A stretch of DNA of 64,000 bases from assembly GCF_000204055.1 (NCBI RefSeq), contig NW_006768795.1, forward strand, positions 596,951 through 660,950. The letters run 5' to 3'. Origin of the DNA: Melampsora larici-populina 98AG31 (Eukaryota > Basidiomycota > Pucciniomycetes > Pucciniales > Melampsoraceae). The notes beneath the pieces were generated by a model that was given only the letters and a program-made list of their open reading frames with translations, made no database searches and was not told where the DNA came from. Made by a program: the position numbers and the translations under genes. Positions 9,179-20,131 of this stretch are shown in pieces; within the stretch, counting starts at the first letter, position 1, and each line of letters starts with the position of its first letter.

Positions 9179-12100
9179 AGGTTGTGCCTAGCTTGAGCTT
9201 AGAGGCTTTGGATGATTCAATAGGAATAGGAGCGAGTGGAGTTGTACCTTGCAATAACAGTGATCCACGTTTGTTTCTGACAGCTTCACTTTCCTTGACC
9301 CAAAGACCTCGCGCCACACCATTTTTTAGACCCACCACCCGACTCTTGATTGACTCAGGTGCCACTCACAATGTTTTGGGGGAAGCCTTTGCCTCAGAGA
9401 GAGACCTGTTACGACACGGAGTGAGCACATCAAGAGATATCACCGGTTTTAACGGATCCAAAGCCAAATCTTCACACAAATTGAACTTATTCATTGACCA
9501 CGACTCATACCCAACCAATTTCATCATCACGAGCCTCAAGAACACCTATGATGGCATTCTTGGAATGCCCTGGATTCGAGCAAACCACCGGAAAATCGAC
9601 TGGAAGACCGGCAACATAGATGTTGCTGAAGTTTTCACTGCCTTCACTGATGTGGAGTCGTCAACGCCGACAAACCCCTCTTTGGGTCCCAGGACGGAAC
9701 TTTGGAGGGACACTAGGTACCGTGACGAGGGGATTTGTACTAATACTAGTACATTAGCATCCCCGCAGAGTGAGTCTTGTATTTTTTTTAAATCACCGTC
9801 ATTGTTAGAAGCGGAAGACAAGCTTTTTCCCCTACTACAACAACAGTTAGACACACCCACGCCGCCCGAATTTATAGACAGTACGACGCAAGACGACGCC
9901 ATTACAACAGTAGGCTTATCAGTTACCAAAACCACACCAGAGACGAATCAGGTTGCGGCTGTTAATCCAGCCTCGTCACGTCTGCCACAAACCCCTGCAG
10001 GTCCAATGGAGGAGCCCACAGGGCACGCTAGGAATGATGACGAGGGGGCGTGTATTTTTTCAAGTACACTAACGCCCCCGCAACGTGAGTTCGATATCTT
10101 ACACTCTCATGCTTTACCCGAAACAGCTAGCAAGCAAAATTCTCCTTTGAATGACAGCCTAACGGTAGCAGTCGACGCCGCAAATACTTCCTGGTCCACC
10201 TCAGCACGACTCGCAGCAGACAAGAAGAAGAACCAACTGACTAAAACCGTAGAGGACTTAGTACCAACAATGTATCACAGGTACCTTCATATGTTTCAGA
10301 AGTCAAAAGCTCAATGCTTACCTCCCCGACGGAAGTACGACTTCAAAGTCGAACTGATCAAAGACGCGCAACCCCAAGCTAGCCGCATCATCCCGCTCTC
10401 GCCAGCTGAAAACGCCGCTTTAGATGAAATGATCAACGCGGGCCTTGCCAACGGCACGATACAACGCACAACTTCACCGTGGGCGGCGCCAGTATTATTC
10501 ACTGGAAAAAAAGACGGGAACTTGAGACCCTGTTTTGACTATCGCAAGTTGAACGCATTAACGGTCAAAAACAAATATCCATTACCGTTAACAATGGACC
10601 TAGTGGATAGTCTACTGGACGCTGACGAATTCACTAAACTAGACATGCGGAACGCATACGGAAATCTACGCGTAGCTGAAGGCTATGAAGAGATCCTTGC
10701 GTTCATCTGCAAAGCGGGCCAGTTTGCACCGTTGACAATGCCATTCGGCCCAACGGGAGCACCCGGCTATTTCCAGTACTTCATACAGGACATCTTACGC
10801 GCACACATTGGTAAAGACACTGCGGCCTTTTTGGATGATATCATGGTATATACAAAGAAGGGAATGAAACATCAAGAATCTGTCTTTCAAGTCTTAGACA
10901 TCCTAGATAAACAACAACTATGGCTCAAACCGGAAAAGTGTGAATTCTCACGATCAGAAGTTGAGTACTTAGGATTAATTATATCTCGCAATAAGATCCG
11001 AATGGACCCGACTAAAGTCAAAGCCGTTGCTGAGTGGCCAGCGCCCCGGAGCGTCAACGAACTCCAGCGTTTCATTGGATTCGCTAATTTTTACAGAAGG
11101 TTCATACATCAATTCTCCAAGACGACTAGACCTCTTCACAACTTGACTAAAGACAATACCCCATATAACTGGGATGACAAGTGCGACAAGGCATTTGTAG
11201 CATTGAAGACGGCATTCACATCAGCTCCTATATTGAAGATTGCTGATCCATACAAACCATTTGTATTGGAATGTGATTGTTCTGATTTTGCCCTTGGGGC
11301 GGTCTTATCTCAACGCAGTGACGACGACAACGAGCTACATCCCGTAGCATATCTTTCACGATCCCTGGTACAAGCAGAGCGGAATTATGAAATATTTGAT
11401 AAGGAGCTCTTAGCGATCGTAGCATCGTTTAAAGAATGGCGACATTACCTGGAAGGTAACCCAAACCGATTAGACGTCATAGTCTACACTGACCATCAAA
11501 ACTTAGAGACGTTCATGACTACTAAACAACTCACCAGACGTCAGGCTAGATGGGCTGAGACGCTTGGATGTTTTGATTTCCAAATTAAATTCAGACCTGG
11601 AAGGCATGCAACTAAACCTGACGCGCTTTTGAGACGACCGGATTTAGAACCTGACCAGGCGGAAAAGCTCACTTTCGGACAACTCTTGAGACCTGAGAAC
11701 ATCGGACCCGACACTTTCACCGAAATTGCTACTATGGAATCCTTCTTCAAAAGTGAAGACGTGAAATTCAACAACGCCAAACATTGGTTCGAAGTGGACG
11801 TGTTGGGAGTATCAGACATCACAACGGACGAGCACCTATTAGAAGAACCGACGCTCAACGACCAAGCGTTAATCACTTTGATTAGGGAATCAACACTCAA
11901 GGACTCTAGACTACAAGAACTGATTCAGGCTGCCGAAAACCCAATATCTTCCAGCATAAAGAAAGCGGTGGTAGCTTATAAGGTAAAAGACGGGATTTTG
12001 TACAATCATGGCCGCATTGAAGTACCCGACGACAATGACATCAAGTACAAAATACTCAGAAGCCGCCACGATAGCTTGTTGGCAGGCCACCCAGGTAGGT

Positions 12101-13347
12101 CTAAAACGCTGAACCTGATACGTCGCAGTTTCGTATGGCCGTCACAAAAGGCGTACGTTAATAGGTATGTCGACGGCTGTGACTCTTGTCTGAGAAGCAA
12201 GGCAACAACACAAAAACCTTTCGGATCCCTGGAACCGCTTCCCATACCAACCGGCCCGTGGCTCGACATTAGCTACGACTTAATCACTAAACTACCAATA
12301 TCCAACGGAAAGGACAGTATCCTGACCGTCGTGGAGAGATTGACCAAGATGAGTCATTTCATCCCGTGTAACGAGGCAATGTCGGCCGAAGACCTAGCAG
12401 ACTTGATGGTCAGATTCGTATGGCGGCTACATGGAACACCGAGGACTATCACATCTGATAGAGGGAGTATTTTCATATCTCAGATAACGAAGGAGTTGGA
12501 CAAGAGACTTGGAATACGCTTACATCCATCTACAGCATTCCACCCACGCACAGACGGTCAGACAGAAATCGTGAACAAGGCTATCGAGCAATATCTACGA
12601 CACTTCGTCAACTATCGTCAGGACAATTGGGAATCACTACTACCAATCGCGGAATTTTCTTACAACAATAAAGACCACGCTTCTACAGGGGTTTCACCTT
12701 TTAAAGCGAATTACGGGTTTAATCCTAATTTTGGTGGAGTACCATCTAGTGACCAATGCATCCCAAGTGTTGAAAATAGATTGCAACAATTGAATGAAGT
12801 ACAATCCAAACTGACTGAATGTTTAAACGTTGCACAGCAAGAGATGAAAGCACAATTTGACAAAGGCATAAGAACAACACCCGAGTGGAACGTGGGTGAT
12901 CAAGTATGGCTGAACAGTAAAAATTTGTCAACTACTAGACCGAGCCCAAAGTTGGATCACAGATGGATGGGTCCTTTTAGCATCATTGAAAAAATATCAC
13001 GATCTGCTTATAAACTGATGTTACCTGTTTCTATGAGAGGCATTCACCCTGTGTTTCACGTTTCATTACTTAGGAAACACAAACCGGACACGGTGGAGGA
13101 ACGACACACAACTGAACCACAACCAATCATCATTAACGATACGGAGGAATGGGAGGTGATGGAGATATTAGACTGCCGTAAGAAATTCAACAAGATGGAA
13201 TACTTAGTTAGTTGGAAAGGATTTGGACCGGAGCATAATTCATGGGAACCTCGAGTCAATTTGAAGAATTGCGCCGAATTACTACAAGACTTTGACACAA
13301 GATTTCCAAAGGCGGCAGAGAAGTACAAAAGGACACGGCGTAAGTGA
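9157..13347 (+). CDS. Element A pol (protease, RT, RNase H, integrase, chromodomain)
   Basis: Pol lies in the -1 frame relative to gag with no ATG near its start, so expression by frameshift at 9154-9160 is likely. From a count starting at 9184, the domains are: protease with LLIDSGATHNVLG near residue 55; reverse transcriptase with the catalytic FLDDIMVY near 547; RNase H with DVIVYTDHQNLETF near 768; an HHCC integrase zinc region at about 960-1000 (HPGRSKTL ... CDSCLRS); integrase core with YDLITK, TSDRGS and DGQTEIVNKA near 1031, 1088 and 1124; and a C-terminal chromodomain (YLVSWKGFGPEHNSWEP) near 1340-1365. The chromodomain marks it as a chromovirus, a clade that can target modified chromatin. 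One oddity is DALLRRPD, where DALSRRPD is usual. No stop interrupts the frame. Confidence 0.94.
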   Translation, partial: KWRRSSLKVVPSLSLEALDDSIGIGASGVVPCNNSDPRLFLTASLSLTQRPRATPFFRPTTRLLIDSGATHNVLGEAFASERDLLRHGVSTSRDITGFNGSKAKSSHKLNLFIDHDSYPTNFIITSLKNTYDGILGMPWIRANHRKIDWKTGNIDVAEVFTAFTDVESSTPTNPSLGPRTELWRDTRYRDEGICTNTSTLASPQSESCIFFKSPSLLEAEDKLFPLLQQQLDTPTPPEFIDSTTQDDAITTVGLSVTKTTPETNQVAAVNPASSRLPQTPAGPMEEPTGHARNDDEGACIFSSTLTPPQREFDILHSHALPETASKQNSPLNDSLTVAVDAANTSWSTSARLAADKKKNQLTKTVEDLVPTMYHRYLHMFQKSKAQCLPPRRKYDFKVELIKDAQPQASRIIPLSPAENAALDEMINAGLANGTIQRTTSPWAAPVLFTGKKDGNLRPCFDYRKLNALTVKNKYPLPLTMDLVDSLLDADEFTKLDMRNAYGNLRVAEGYEEILAFICKAGQFAPLTMPFGPTGAPGYFQYFIQDILRAHIGKDTAAFLDDIMVYTKKGMKHQESVFQVLDILDKQQLWLKPEKCEFSRSEVEYLGLIISRNKIRMDPTKVKAVAEWPAPRSVNELQRFIGFANFYRRFIHQFSKTTRPLHNLTKDNTPYNWDDKCDKAFVALKTAFTSAPILKIADPYKPFVLECDCSDFALGAVLSQRSDDDNELHPVAYLSRSLVQAERNYEIFDKELLAIVASFKEWRHYLEGNPNRLDVIVYTDHQNLETFMTTKQLTRRQARWAETLGCFDFQIKFRPGRHATKPDALLRRPDLEPDQAEKLTFGQLLRPENIGPDTFTEIATMESFFKSEDVKFNNAKHWFEVDVLGVSDITTDEHLLEEPTLNDQALITLIRESTLKDSRLQELIQAAENPISSSIKKAVVAYKVKDGILYNHGRIEVPDDNDIKYKILRSRHDSLLAGHPGRSKTLNLIRRSFVWPSQKAYVNRYVDGCDSCLRSKATTQKPFGSLEPLPIPTGPWLDISYDLITKLPISNGKDSILTVVERLTKMSHFIPCNEAMSAEDLADLMVRFVWRLHGTPRTITSDRGSIFISQITKELDKRLGIRLHPSTAFHPRTDGQTEIVNKAIEQYLRHFVNYRQDNWESLLPIAEFSYNNKDHASTGVSPFKANYGFNPNFGGVPSSDQCIPSVENRLQQLNEVQSKLTECLNVAQQEMKAQFDKGIRTTPEWNVGDQVWLNSKNLSTTRPSPKLDHRWMGPFSIIEKISRSAYKLMLPVSMRGIHPVFHVSLLRKHKPDTVEERHTTEPQPIIINDTEEWEVMEILDCRKKFNKMEYLVSWKGFGPEHNSWEPRVNLKNCAELLQDFDTRFPKAAEKYKRTRRK

Positions 13348-13427
13348 GAGGGCAAGCTTTTTCCCTCTGGGTTTTTTAATGCTGCCCGTGGGAGGAACGC
13401 AGATCTTGCAAGAGGAAGATTGGGCGT

Positions 13428-13438
13428 AAAAAGGGGGA
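13428..13438 (+). other. Polypurine tract of element A
   Basis: AAAAAGGGGGA lies three bases before the 3' LTR, the expected site for priming plus-strand DNA synthesis. Confidence 0.8.
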
Positions 13439-13441
13439 TAC

Positions 13442-13630
13442 TGTTATGATCCTATAACATATGTAACGACGAGTGAAAGACGGGTTAGACATGTCACGGA
13501 TAGAGATTGAGTCCCTAGTTGTACATGTTGCTATTGTACAAGTTTCTCTTCTCTTCATCCGACAATCTACTTTATAGACTTGTCACCAGATCCTTGACCC
13601 TTGTCCCAGACCCCAGTACTGGCCTTAACA
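13442..13630 (+). repeat. 3' LTR of element A
   Basis: 189 bp, differing from the 5' LTR at five positions noted by eye. It is followed at once by CAAAT, the duplicated target. Confidence 0.95.
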
Positions 13631-14340
13631 CAAATCTGAACAATTGAACTTTTTGTTCATTAGAAGCAGGATTCAATTTTTCAATTTGATTGTTTTCAAC
13701 TTTTAAACAATTGATTTTTCATGAGTGATAGTAGTTGTCAAAGGCTTCCTCATTTTTGATGTTCCAATCACAGGTTGAATTGCATTAGCTACAAAAGCGG
13801 ATTGATTTTTTTTTTTTTGATTTTTTTGGTAAAAGTTCAAGACAGCAACCCACTTTCAGTGTCCATCCCACACTTGGATAATGATGACTAGGCTTGCATA
13901 AGGTCTGTGTCGAACCCTCCCCACAAGATTCTGGTGCGTGAAGCCAACCCATTCTTGGGGAGGACAAGTACAGTTAAACCTCAGCAGTGACCATACATCA
14001 TCATGATCCAAAACCAATTTGATAGAGGAATGGCATTGGTGAGATCAAGTAGTTCCGCATTCACATAGTGAAGAATGAACATGCAAGATCCAATTCCATC
14101 CTCTATCAAATTGGCCTGTGAGACTTCCCATCATGGAAGAAAGAATTAAGTTTTATCTCACATCATTCTCATGATTTAGATAGATAAATCTAAAGATAAC
14201 AAAGTTGGATTACTTTGAAGAAATTGAAAAGAAGTGTTTTGAATTTAATCAATGAGATTGCTTGATTTAATTAGGAACTAAAGATTCAATCTAATTTGGT
14301 TTGATTGGATGATGAGCTGTTGAGATGATTGATTACAGGT

Positions 14341-14550
14341 GAATCAGATGGAGACGATTGATTTTCATTGAATCAGATGGATGGAGTCTGGAGATGATTG
14401 ATCTTGATTGAATCGGATGAAAACGATTGATTTCGATCGAATCGGATGAAATCGATCGATTTTGATTGAGTTGGATGAAAACGATCGATTTTGATCGAAT
14501 CAGATGAAAACTATTGATTTGGATTGAATCAAATGGAAACAATCGATTTA
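14341..14550. repeat. 29-bp minisatellite, about 7 copies
   Basis: Imperfect tandem copies of a 29-bp unit of the type GAATCGGATGAAAACGATTG followed by ATTTNGATN. Copies diverge by a few bases, with some length change in the first two. It lies in the right half of the large TIR element. The open frame across it on the minus strand (repeating FDSIQINS / FHLIRSKS) is a by-product of the repeat. Confidence 0.85.
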
Positions 14551-14881
14551 TCAATTGAAAATGAAATTGTTTTCATGTCTAATCACTAAAAAAGGTTAAA
14601 GCATTGTTTGTTGAGAAATCACAAATGGATTGAAAGGGGGTGGGACCGAGAAGAGGAATCTAAACCTGAGCAAGAGAACAGAAAAGCAAGGGACTTTTGA
14701 TGGAAAATTGATGAGTTCCAAGTTGAATATTGTGAGTAATTCAAAGATAGAAGGAGTTGAAATACTTACCCAAAGAAACCAAAGTGAGAGAAGGAATGGT
14801 TGATGATTTAAAAGGTACTTTACTCCAGAGAAGGCATATATTGCAACCTATGTACCGGTGGTGAATCGGGTAAAGCTATTA

Positions 14882-15116
14882 GATGTGATACAGTGTGATG
14901 TTGTTTGTCGGTATGACACTTGTCGGCCATCAGACCATCCGCCATGACTCATGTTACAACACGGGATTTGGAAAACAAAAATCCATGTCGATGTGTGTCG
15001 GTATGAGTCATGTCGTACGGTTTTTGGCTTGGCGATGAATTTTGACTCAACATGACATGGAAAAATTACATGTTTAACCCATGTCATGTTTATATGTCGG
15101 TATGAGTCTATACGTA
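14882..15116 (-). repeat. Right inverted arm of the large TIR element
   Basis: Reverse-complement partner of 6670-6896 with the same internal order of GACTCATACCGACA-like words. Confidence 0.7.
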
Positions 15117-15192
15117 CACCGCAATGAACACATAGAGTCAAATGCATCATATTTGAAGTCTTCTTTAAATTCTACCTGGCTGCATTTAACAA

Positions 15193-16013
15193 GGCAATTG
15201 ATAAACCACGCCGACTTCAAAGCTGGTTTGACGCCGGGTTTTTCAAACCGGATTCCTTCAGAAGATGTACAGCTGCTATACTGAGGTACAGACTGGTACA
15301 GAGCTGTACCACTTCTACTGCCTTCAGAGTTTTTCTAGGTTTTTCTGCAGCCGGGGTTTTGTTTTGCTTCTGACGCCGGCTTTTGATTCGGATAAAGATG
15401 TTTGAAGTTTGGACAAAAATAACTGAAGCCGCTGCCTACCTTTAAGAATTAGGAGCCGCGAGTAGATAGAAACAATCATGAGGTTTGCAATTGGTTTGCT
15501 TCTTCACAATGGAAACCTCAAAACAGAGCATGCTATCACAATAATCGGTGATTTCTAGTAGTGTCAAAGAAGTCGATGAACGATGAGTCAAAGACAGAGA
15601 TATGCCGCATTTTGATGTATATCATGTTTCTTGTGATTGGTCCAAGCTTTGTTCAATCGTCCAACATTGCAAATGGAAACATTTTCAATAGCCCTTCATC
15701 TCAGACAAGTAGAAACTCTCAATGTTTACTACAACTACCAAAATTGAGTATGTAGAACATGAATTTCTCTAGTCACCTTCTCAGAAACAAGAATTAGGAT
15801 TGATCAGCGGTGAAAACAATCCAAAAACTTTCAAAAGGAATAACGCCGAGTCTGTCAAAACCCGGCGTCAGAAATAGTTTGAAGAGGTTTGAAGGCTGTA
15901 GAAGTGGTGCAGCTCTGTACCTCAGTATAGCAGCTGTACATCTTCTAAAGGAATCCGGTTTGAAAAAACCGGCGTCAAACCAGCTTTGAAGTCGGCGTGG
16001 TTTATCAATCGCC
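15193..16013. mobile_element. 821-bp non-autonomous TIR element with 8-bp target duplication
   Basis: The ends GGCAATTGATAAACC (left) and GGTTTATCAATCGCC (right) are inverted copies. Homology continues inward for roughly 150-200 bp, including GACTTCAAAGCTGG and CAGCTGCTATACTGAGGTAC. Identical 8-bp flanks TTTAACAA lie at 15185-15192 and 16014-16021. There is no coding capacity beyond shadow frames in the arms. An 8-bp duplication is typical of hAT elements and also falls near the MULE range, and the long arms favour a MULE-like origin. Joining the two flanks merges two open segments (see findings). Confidence 0.85.
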
Positions 16014-16021
16014 TTTAACAA

Positions 16022-17465
16022 ACTTGGCCGACCCGAACGAAGTCTCCAAACGGCTACTCCAGCTGCTACTTTTTTGAATACGCTAGCTTATTCAGCATAC
16101 TTGCGGGCCCAGCGCTCAAAGTGATAGATTGAAGTCGGCTCTCCTGGTTCAGCTTTCTGCAAGAAGACAGATGCATGAAGACTACGACATTCGGGAGACC
16201 TTGGAATCTATGACTTCTCATCAATTGTTGAATTCTATTGAATTCGAAGTGACCAGTGCCCTTTAGCTTTGAATTTCCTTTCGGTCTTTCAAGAAACTCA
16301 TACATCCTGAGAACTCCCTTGACAGCCTGGGGCACCGATCAATGCCCCGCGTCGGCACGGTTGGCCGGGATTCCCAGCGCTGTAGCCAATGGGATAGACG
16401 AGCGAGTTTCGAGAGGAGATGGGATCACGGATGGCTTGCAATTCAGAGCTCGAACGTCTTGTTGTACATACGCAAATTTACGTGGAATGGATCGAGCTCT
16501 TGTAAGTTCCTGCAGACTAAATTTCCGCTAAGCTCCTTCTGTTGCCTACTTCTTCTAGCTCTGATCGACAGCAGTTTGAGAGTGTTTGAAGCAGTGGATC
16601 GAGAGTCAGATACAGCTGTTGCATGGTCGTTGATCGGCGTACATTCGGGGTGCAGCCACTGTGTAGGCCCTTGTAGCCTAGACCTGGAAGTCGACCGAAG
16701 CGATTTATGCAAACAGGAGGTGTCAGGATTACTCCTACAAGCCCAACAGACCCGACTGTCAGATGATTTCACCAAAACCAGAGCGAGAGCAACCTGTGAA
16801 AGGTATATCAGGCTATCCAGAAGCGTTCTGCCATAGGCTTTTGGCTGAGGTGGGGGGGGAAATTTTGAATAGACAGCTCGTCTTAGGGAGGGTCATGCCT
16901 GTGCGCCACCCTATTTTTTTTAGTGCCATAAAGCTTACTAAAAAAAATAAGGAAATTTCATATTGATTGAACAGTGGCTTAGCTGTTTGCAACTCGCTTT
17001 CAACTACGGTTGAATTGCAATTTTGCAGAGCTTCGCCCAGTCCCTATTAGACGAGCTTCCGTTTGAAGGACCGGTGAGTTTAGATCGATTACTTTCGTCG
17101 GTTTGGTTTGACTTGTTTGTTGGAAAGTGGTTTGATAGCTCAGGTTCAGGAATTATAACGCCACTTGCGTACAGTCACAATTGAAGTGGGTCAAACATTT
17201 CCAGTCTAGAACAAACAGCTACTCAGCAATGTTGTGCATCCGACCAAAGAAAGCACCCTTACAAAAGGAAGCCGTATCCAGGGCGACTTGTTATGGAAGA
17301 CCCCTTTGAAAGAATAGTGATATTGCGGTCTTCCCAATCATCGGTCTCAAAGTCTGTGAGTCTATCTAATCGATTTGGAAACATCAAACGCCGGCATATT
17401 TTGCGTGCAAGCGTGCCTCATAACTCACGTCTTCGAAGGCCGTGCCAGCATTGCTACCTTCGGAC
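16022..17465. other. Intergenic region upstream of the first carboxypeptidase
   Basis: Open frames at 16066-16335 (-), 16342-16836 (+) and 16443-16775 (-) overlap one another and show no recognisable domain. The first 50 bases may be the tail of the frame cut by the 821-bp element. A short homopolymer-rich stretch occurs at about 16850-16950. The carboxypeptidase promoter should lie in the last few hundred bases. Confidence 0.35.
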
Positions 17466-20131
17466 ATGCGATTCGTTTCAAGCTGGAGAAAGCCTTCAAG
17501 CCTTACCGGCCTCAAACGGGCTTCAATAACATGGGCTATCCTCAGTCTTATCGCAACCAGTTGTAATGTCTTCGCGCTAGCAACATCCATTGCCGATCCA
17601 TCGCAACGGCCTCGGGACCGGCATCTGCAACGAAGAAGCGGGCAGATCCCAATATATAACGGTATCCCTGGCGGGGGACAAGAGAGTGAGGCAGTCGAGT
17701 TGAGTTCCGAGATACGAATCAAACAACTGGCAACAACGGTAAACGACCAGGCTCCCACGACACCTGATTGGAATCAACCTCGACCTTCACCGGAAACGCC
17801 TATAAATCTATCAACGTGTTCGCCTTCTCAAAACTCCTCCCTCCGAATTGTTTCAAACTCTGGCGTTTGCGAGACTCATCATGGGGTGCAAACCTCTTCG
17901 GGATACATACCTATCAATCAGAATCAGTCAATGTTCTATTGGCTTTTTGAGGCGCGGTAGGCAGCTTTCTATATTGGTGTAGGAAGAAGTTGAGCAGAGT
18001 TGAGTTTTATTTCCGTGATATGCCCATTTCAGGAAAAATCCCGACACGGCACCTTTAGTACTGTGGGTCCTCCGCCGATTCACAATTCACTTTTGCGCTC
18101 AACGAAAAATCTTACAGTTTTTATTTGTCTGAATTTTTATGTTGCGACTGAAGATGGTTAAATGGCGGCCCAGGAAGTAGCTCGATGATCGGTACGTTAC
18201 CACTCTCAGACTCCACTCATCTTCAGAAGAGTCTAACTGACATCCTTTCGAACCCCGGTGCAGGCCTTTTCCAAGAGAACGGTCCCTGTAGAATCAAATT
18301 AGATTCAAGCGGTCTTGACAACAATCCGTACTCTTGGACTGAAAGCGTGCGTACAAACCTTCTTGACTGTAACTTGGAGATATGGTCTGATCGATGTGAT
18401 GTCTTCGACCGCTTCCCGCAGGCCAACATGTAAGAAGCGATCTTTCTTATTGTAATAAGGGCAGAACTTGATCAGCCTTCAACTTCACATTCCGTAGGCT
18501 TTACATAGATCAGCCTATCGGTGTAGGATACTCCTATGGTACTACGACTGTCAAGACTTCCTCAGAGGCAGCTATTTCTGTTTATAATGCACTTCAACTA
18601 TTTTACTCAGATAACAAGTATAAAAAGTTCATCGGGCGCGATTTTGCTATTTGGACGGAATCATATGGAGGTCAGTCCAATTGATCTGATAAGCTATGGC
18701 ACATGAATCTGTTTCCTCAATGACGCTCGACTATATAGGTCATTATGGCCCGACCATGGCGGATTATTTTCTTCAGATGAATCAGAACGTCAGCCAAAGT
18801 GGCAACTTTCTAATACCTGTCAAGACTCTAGGTATCGGCAACGGTATTGTTTCTCCCCTTATTCAATATCCTTACTACATGGAGTACGCGAAGTCGAATC
18901 CGGTAGGTCAATTCGATGAATAAAATACATATCGAAAGTCATTCCCATTAATGATGTTTCAAGGACACATGCTTACGCGCCCTTGTTCACTTGCCCCAAA
19001 AGTATGAACAGTTAGTAACCGATGATATCATCGCCAATGCGACCAAAATGTACAATCAGGAAGGTGGATGCAAGGAGCTGATCACGCTTTGCCAGACCAC
19101 GTCCGACCCATTGCGATGTTCAAATGCCCAAGCTTTCTGCAATAACAACATTTTGGGAATTCTCAACGGAAAGCGTGATGTTTATGATGTTCGGTATGTA
19201 GTTCTGTCTGCACTATATTCAGCATCCACATTTTGATGGATAGCTGAGGGTCTTACATTTGGCCATTCGGGATCTATAGATCACTTGATCCCAATCCGTA
19301 TCCACCAGATCTTGAGCCCATACTGTCTCAGAAAAGCTTTCAAGAATCAATTGGTGCGGAGACCAACTGGACACAAAGTAACGAGGATGTTTATGATAAT
19401 TTCTTCAAAGGGTCTGCCTCGTCAATTGATGCCAACCTCTATCAATACTGAAGCGCCACTTTTGATTACCAGTGGCGATTGGATGATGAGCTCGGCTCCT
19501 CAGTTAGAAAGAATAATCAATTCAGGAGTAAGAACCTTGTTAGTACTGATCATTCCTTCATTATATCCTTGATCTTTTGTCCAGCTGACCTATCTTTTGA
19601 TGTACATGCTTCTGCTTGCAATTAGAATATTTGATGGTGATGCAGACTACATACTCAATTAGTGAGGGCATCCTCCTGAGTATAAGTTAACTGCTCACTA
19701 ATTTTACCTTGACATTTGTAGCATGGGAGTCGAAGCGATGGTCGATAGCCTCAATACCACTTTCTCAGAACAGTATAAACAACAGCAATTTTCAGATTGG
19801 TTGGTTGATGGCCAGAAAGCTGGGCTGTACAAAAATGCTGGCACTTTTTCTTACCTGCGAGTCTTTGGCGCAGTAAGTTTCCTGCCTCTCTTTCTCATTT
19901 TGAAAAAGACATTCTGACACGATTTGAAAATAGGGACATCAAGTGCCAGCATATGGATTTGAGAAAATAGATCCTGGGAAAGCTTCATTGATATTTTTTC
20001 AACAAGTCATGAACGGCCTTCCTATCTCAAGTTGGCCAATTGGAACCTCTTCTCTCTCTAACCCACAAATGGAAAGCAGGCAGAGTTCTGCTGGTCGCTT
20101 AAAATCTCCCTTCTCGCTCTTCATCTCATAG
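17466..20131 (+). CDS. Serine carboxypeptidase, S10 family, copy 1 (13 exons)
   Basis: Secreted or vacuolar enzyme that removes C-terminal residues from peptides. Exons inferred: 17466-17956, 18033-18062, 18154-18191, 18264-18346, 18422-18429 (8 nt), 18498-18670, 18739-18902, 19003-19193, 19280-19411, 19473-19538, 19626-19661, 19722-19872, 19934-20131; total 586 residues. All junctions are GT-AG and hold frame. A signal-anchor-like segment ([19 protein letters not shown]) follows the N-terminus. Family motifs: [11 protein letters not shown] (oxyanion hole), WTESYGGHYG (catalytic Ser), GDADYILNY (Asp) and GHQVPAYG (His). The first 160 residues include a long, poorly conserved stretch before the [16 protein letters not shown] block. 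The intron at 18063-18153 is absent from copy 2. Function is secure; the N-terminus is less so. Confidence 0.9.

Larger units (their letters stand above)
7542..13630 (+). mobile_element. Complete Ty3/gypsy chromovirus-type retrotransposon (element A)
   Basis: A full-length element of 6,089 bp. It has 189-bp LTRs beginning TGTTATGATC and ending CTTAACA, identical 5-bp flanks CAAAT at 7537-7541 and 13631-13635, a gag frame, a pol frame with protease, reverse transcriptase, RNase H and integrase in Ty3 order, a C-terminal chromodomain, and a polypurine tract just before the 3' LTR. The LTRs differ at five positions by eye (about 97.4% identical), so the insertion is fairly young but not fresh. 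Both frames are open, so the copy may be competent. It sits inside the larger TIR element. Confidence 0.95.
6670..15116. mobile_element. Large terminal-inverted-repeat element, split by Ty3 element A
   Basis: The sequence at about 6670-6896 recurs in inverted orientation at about 14882-15116 (roughly 80% identity by eye). The two arms enclose 8.4 kb, of which 6,094 bp is the nested retrotransposon plus its target duplication, so the original element was about 2.35 kb. The arms share GACTCATACCGACA-type words that recur inside each arm. The remaining interior (6897-7541 and 13631-14881) is AT-rich, carries a 29-bp minisatellite and shows no transposase, so the element is probably non-autonomous. 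No target duplication could be fixed because the outer ends diverge. Superfamily unknown. Confidence 0.6.

Noticed and set aside
18063..18180. Carboxypeptidase copy 1 first looked like a pseudogene because LVLW is followed by unrelated codons and stops.
   Set aside because: A GT-AG intron at 18063-18153 restores [13 protein letters not shown] in frame, so no break is needed.
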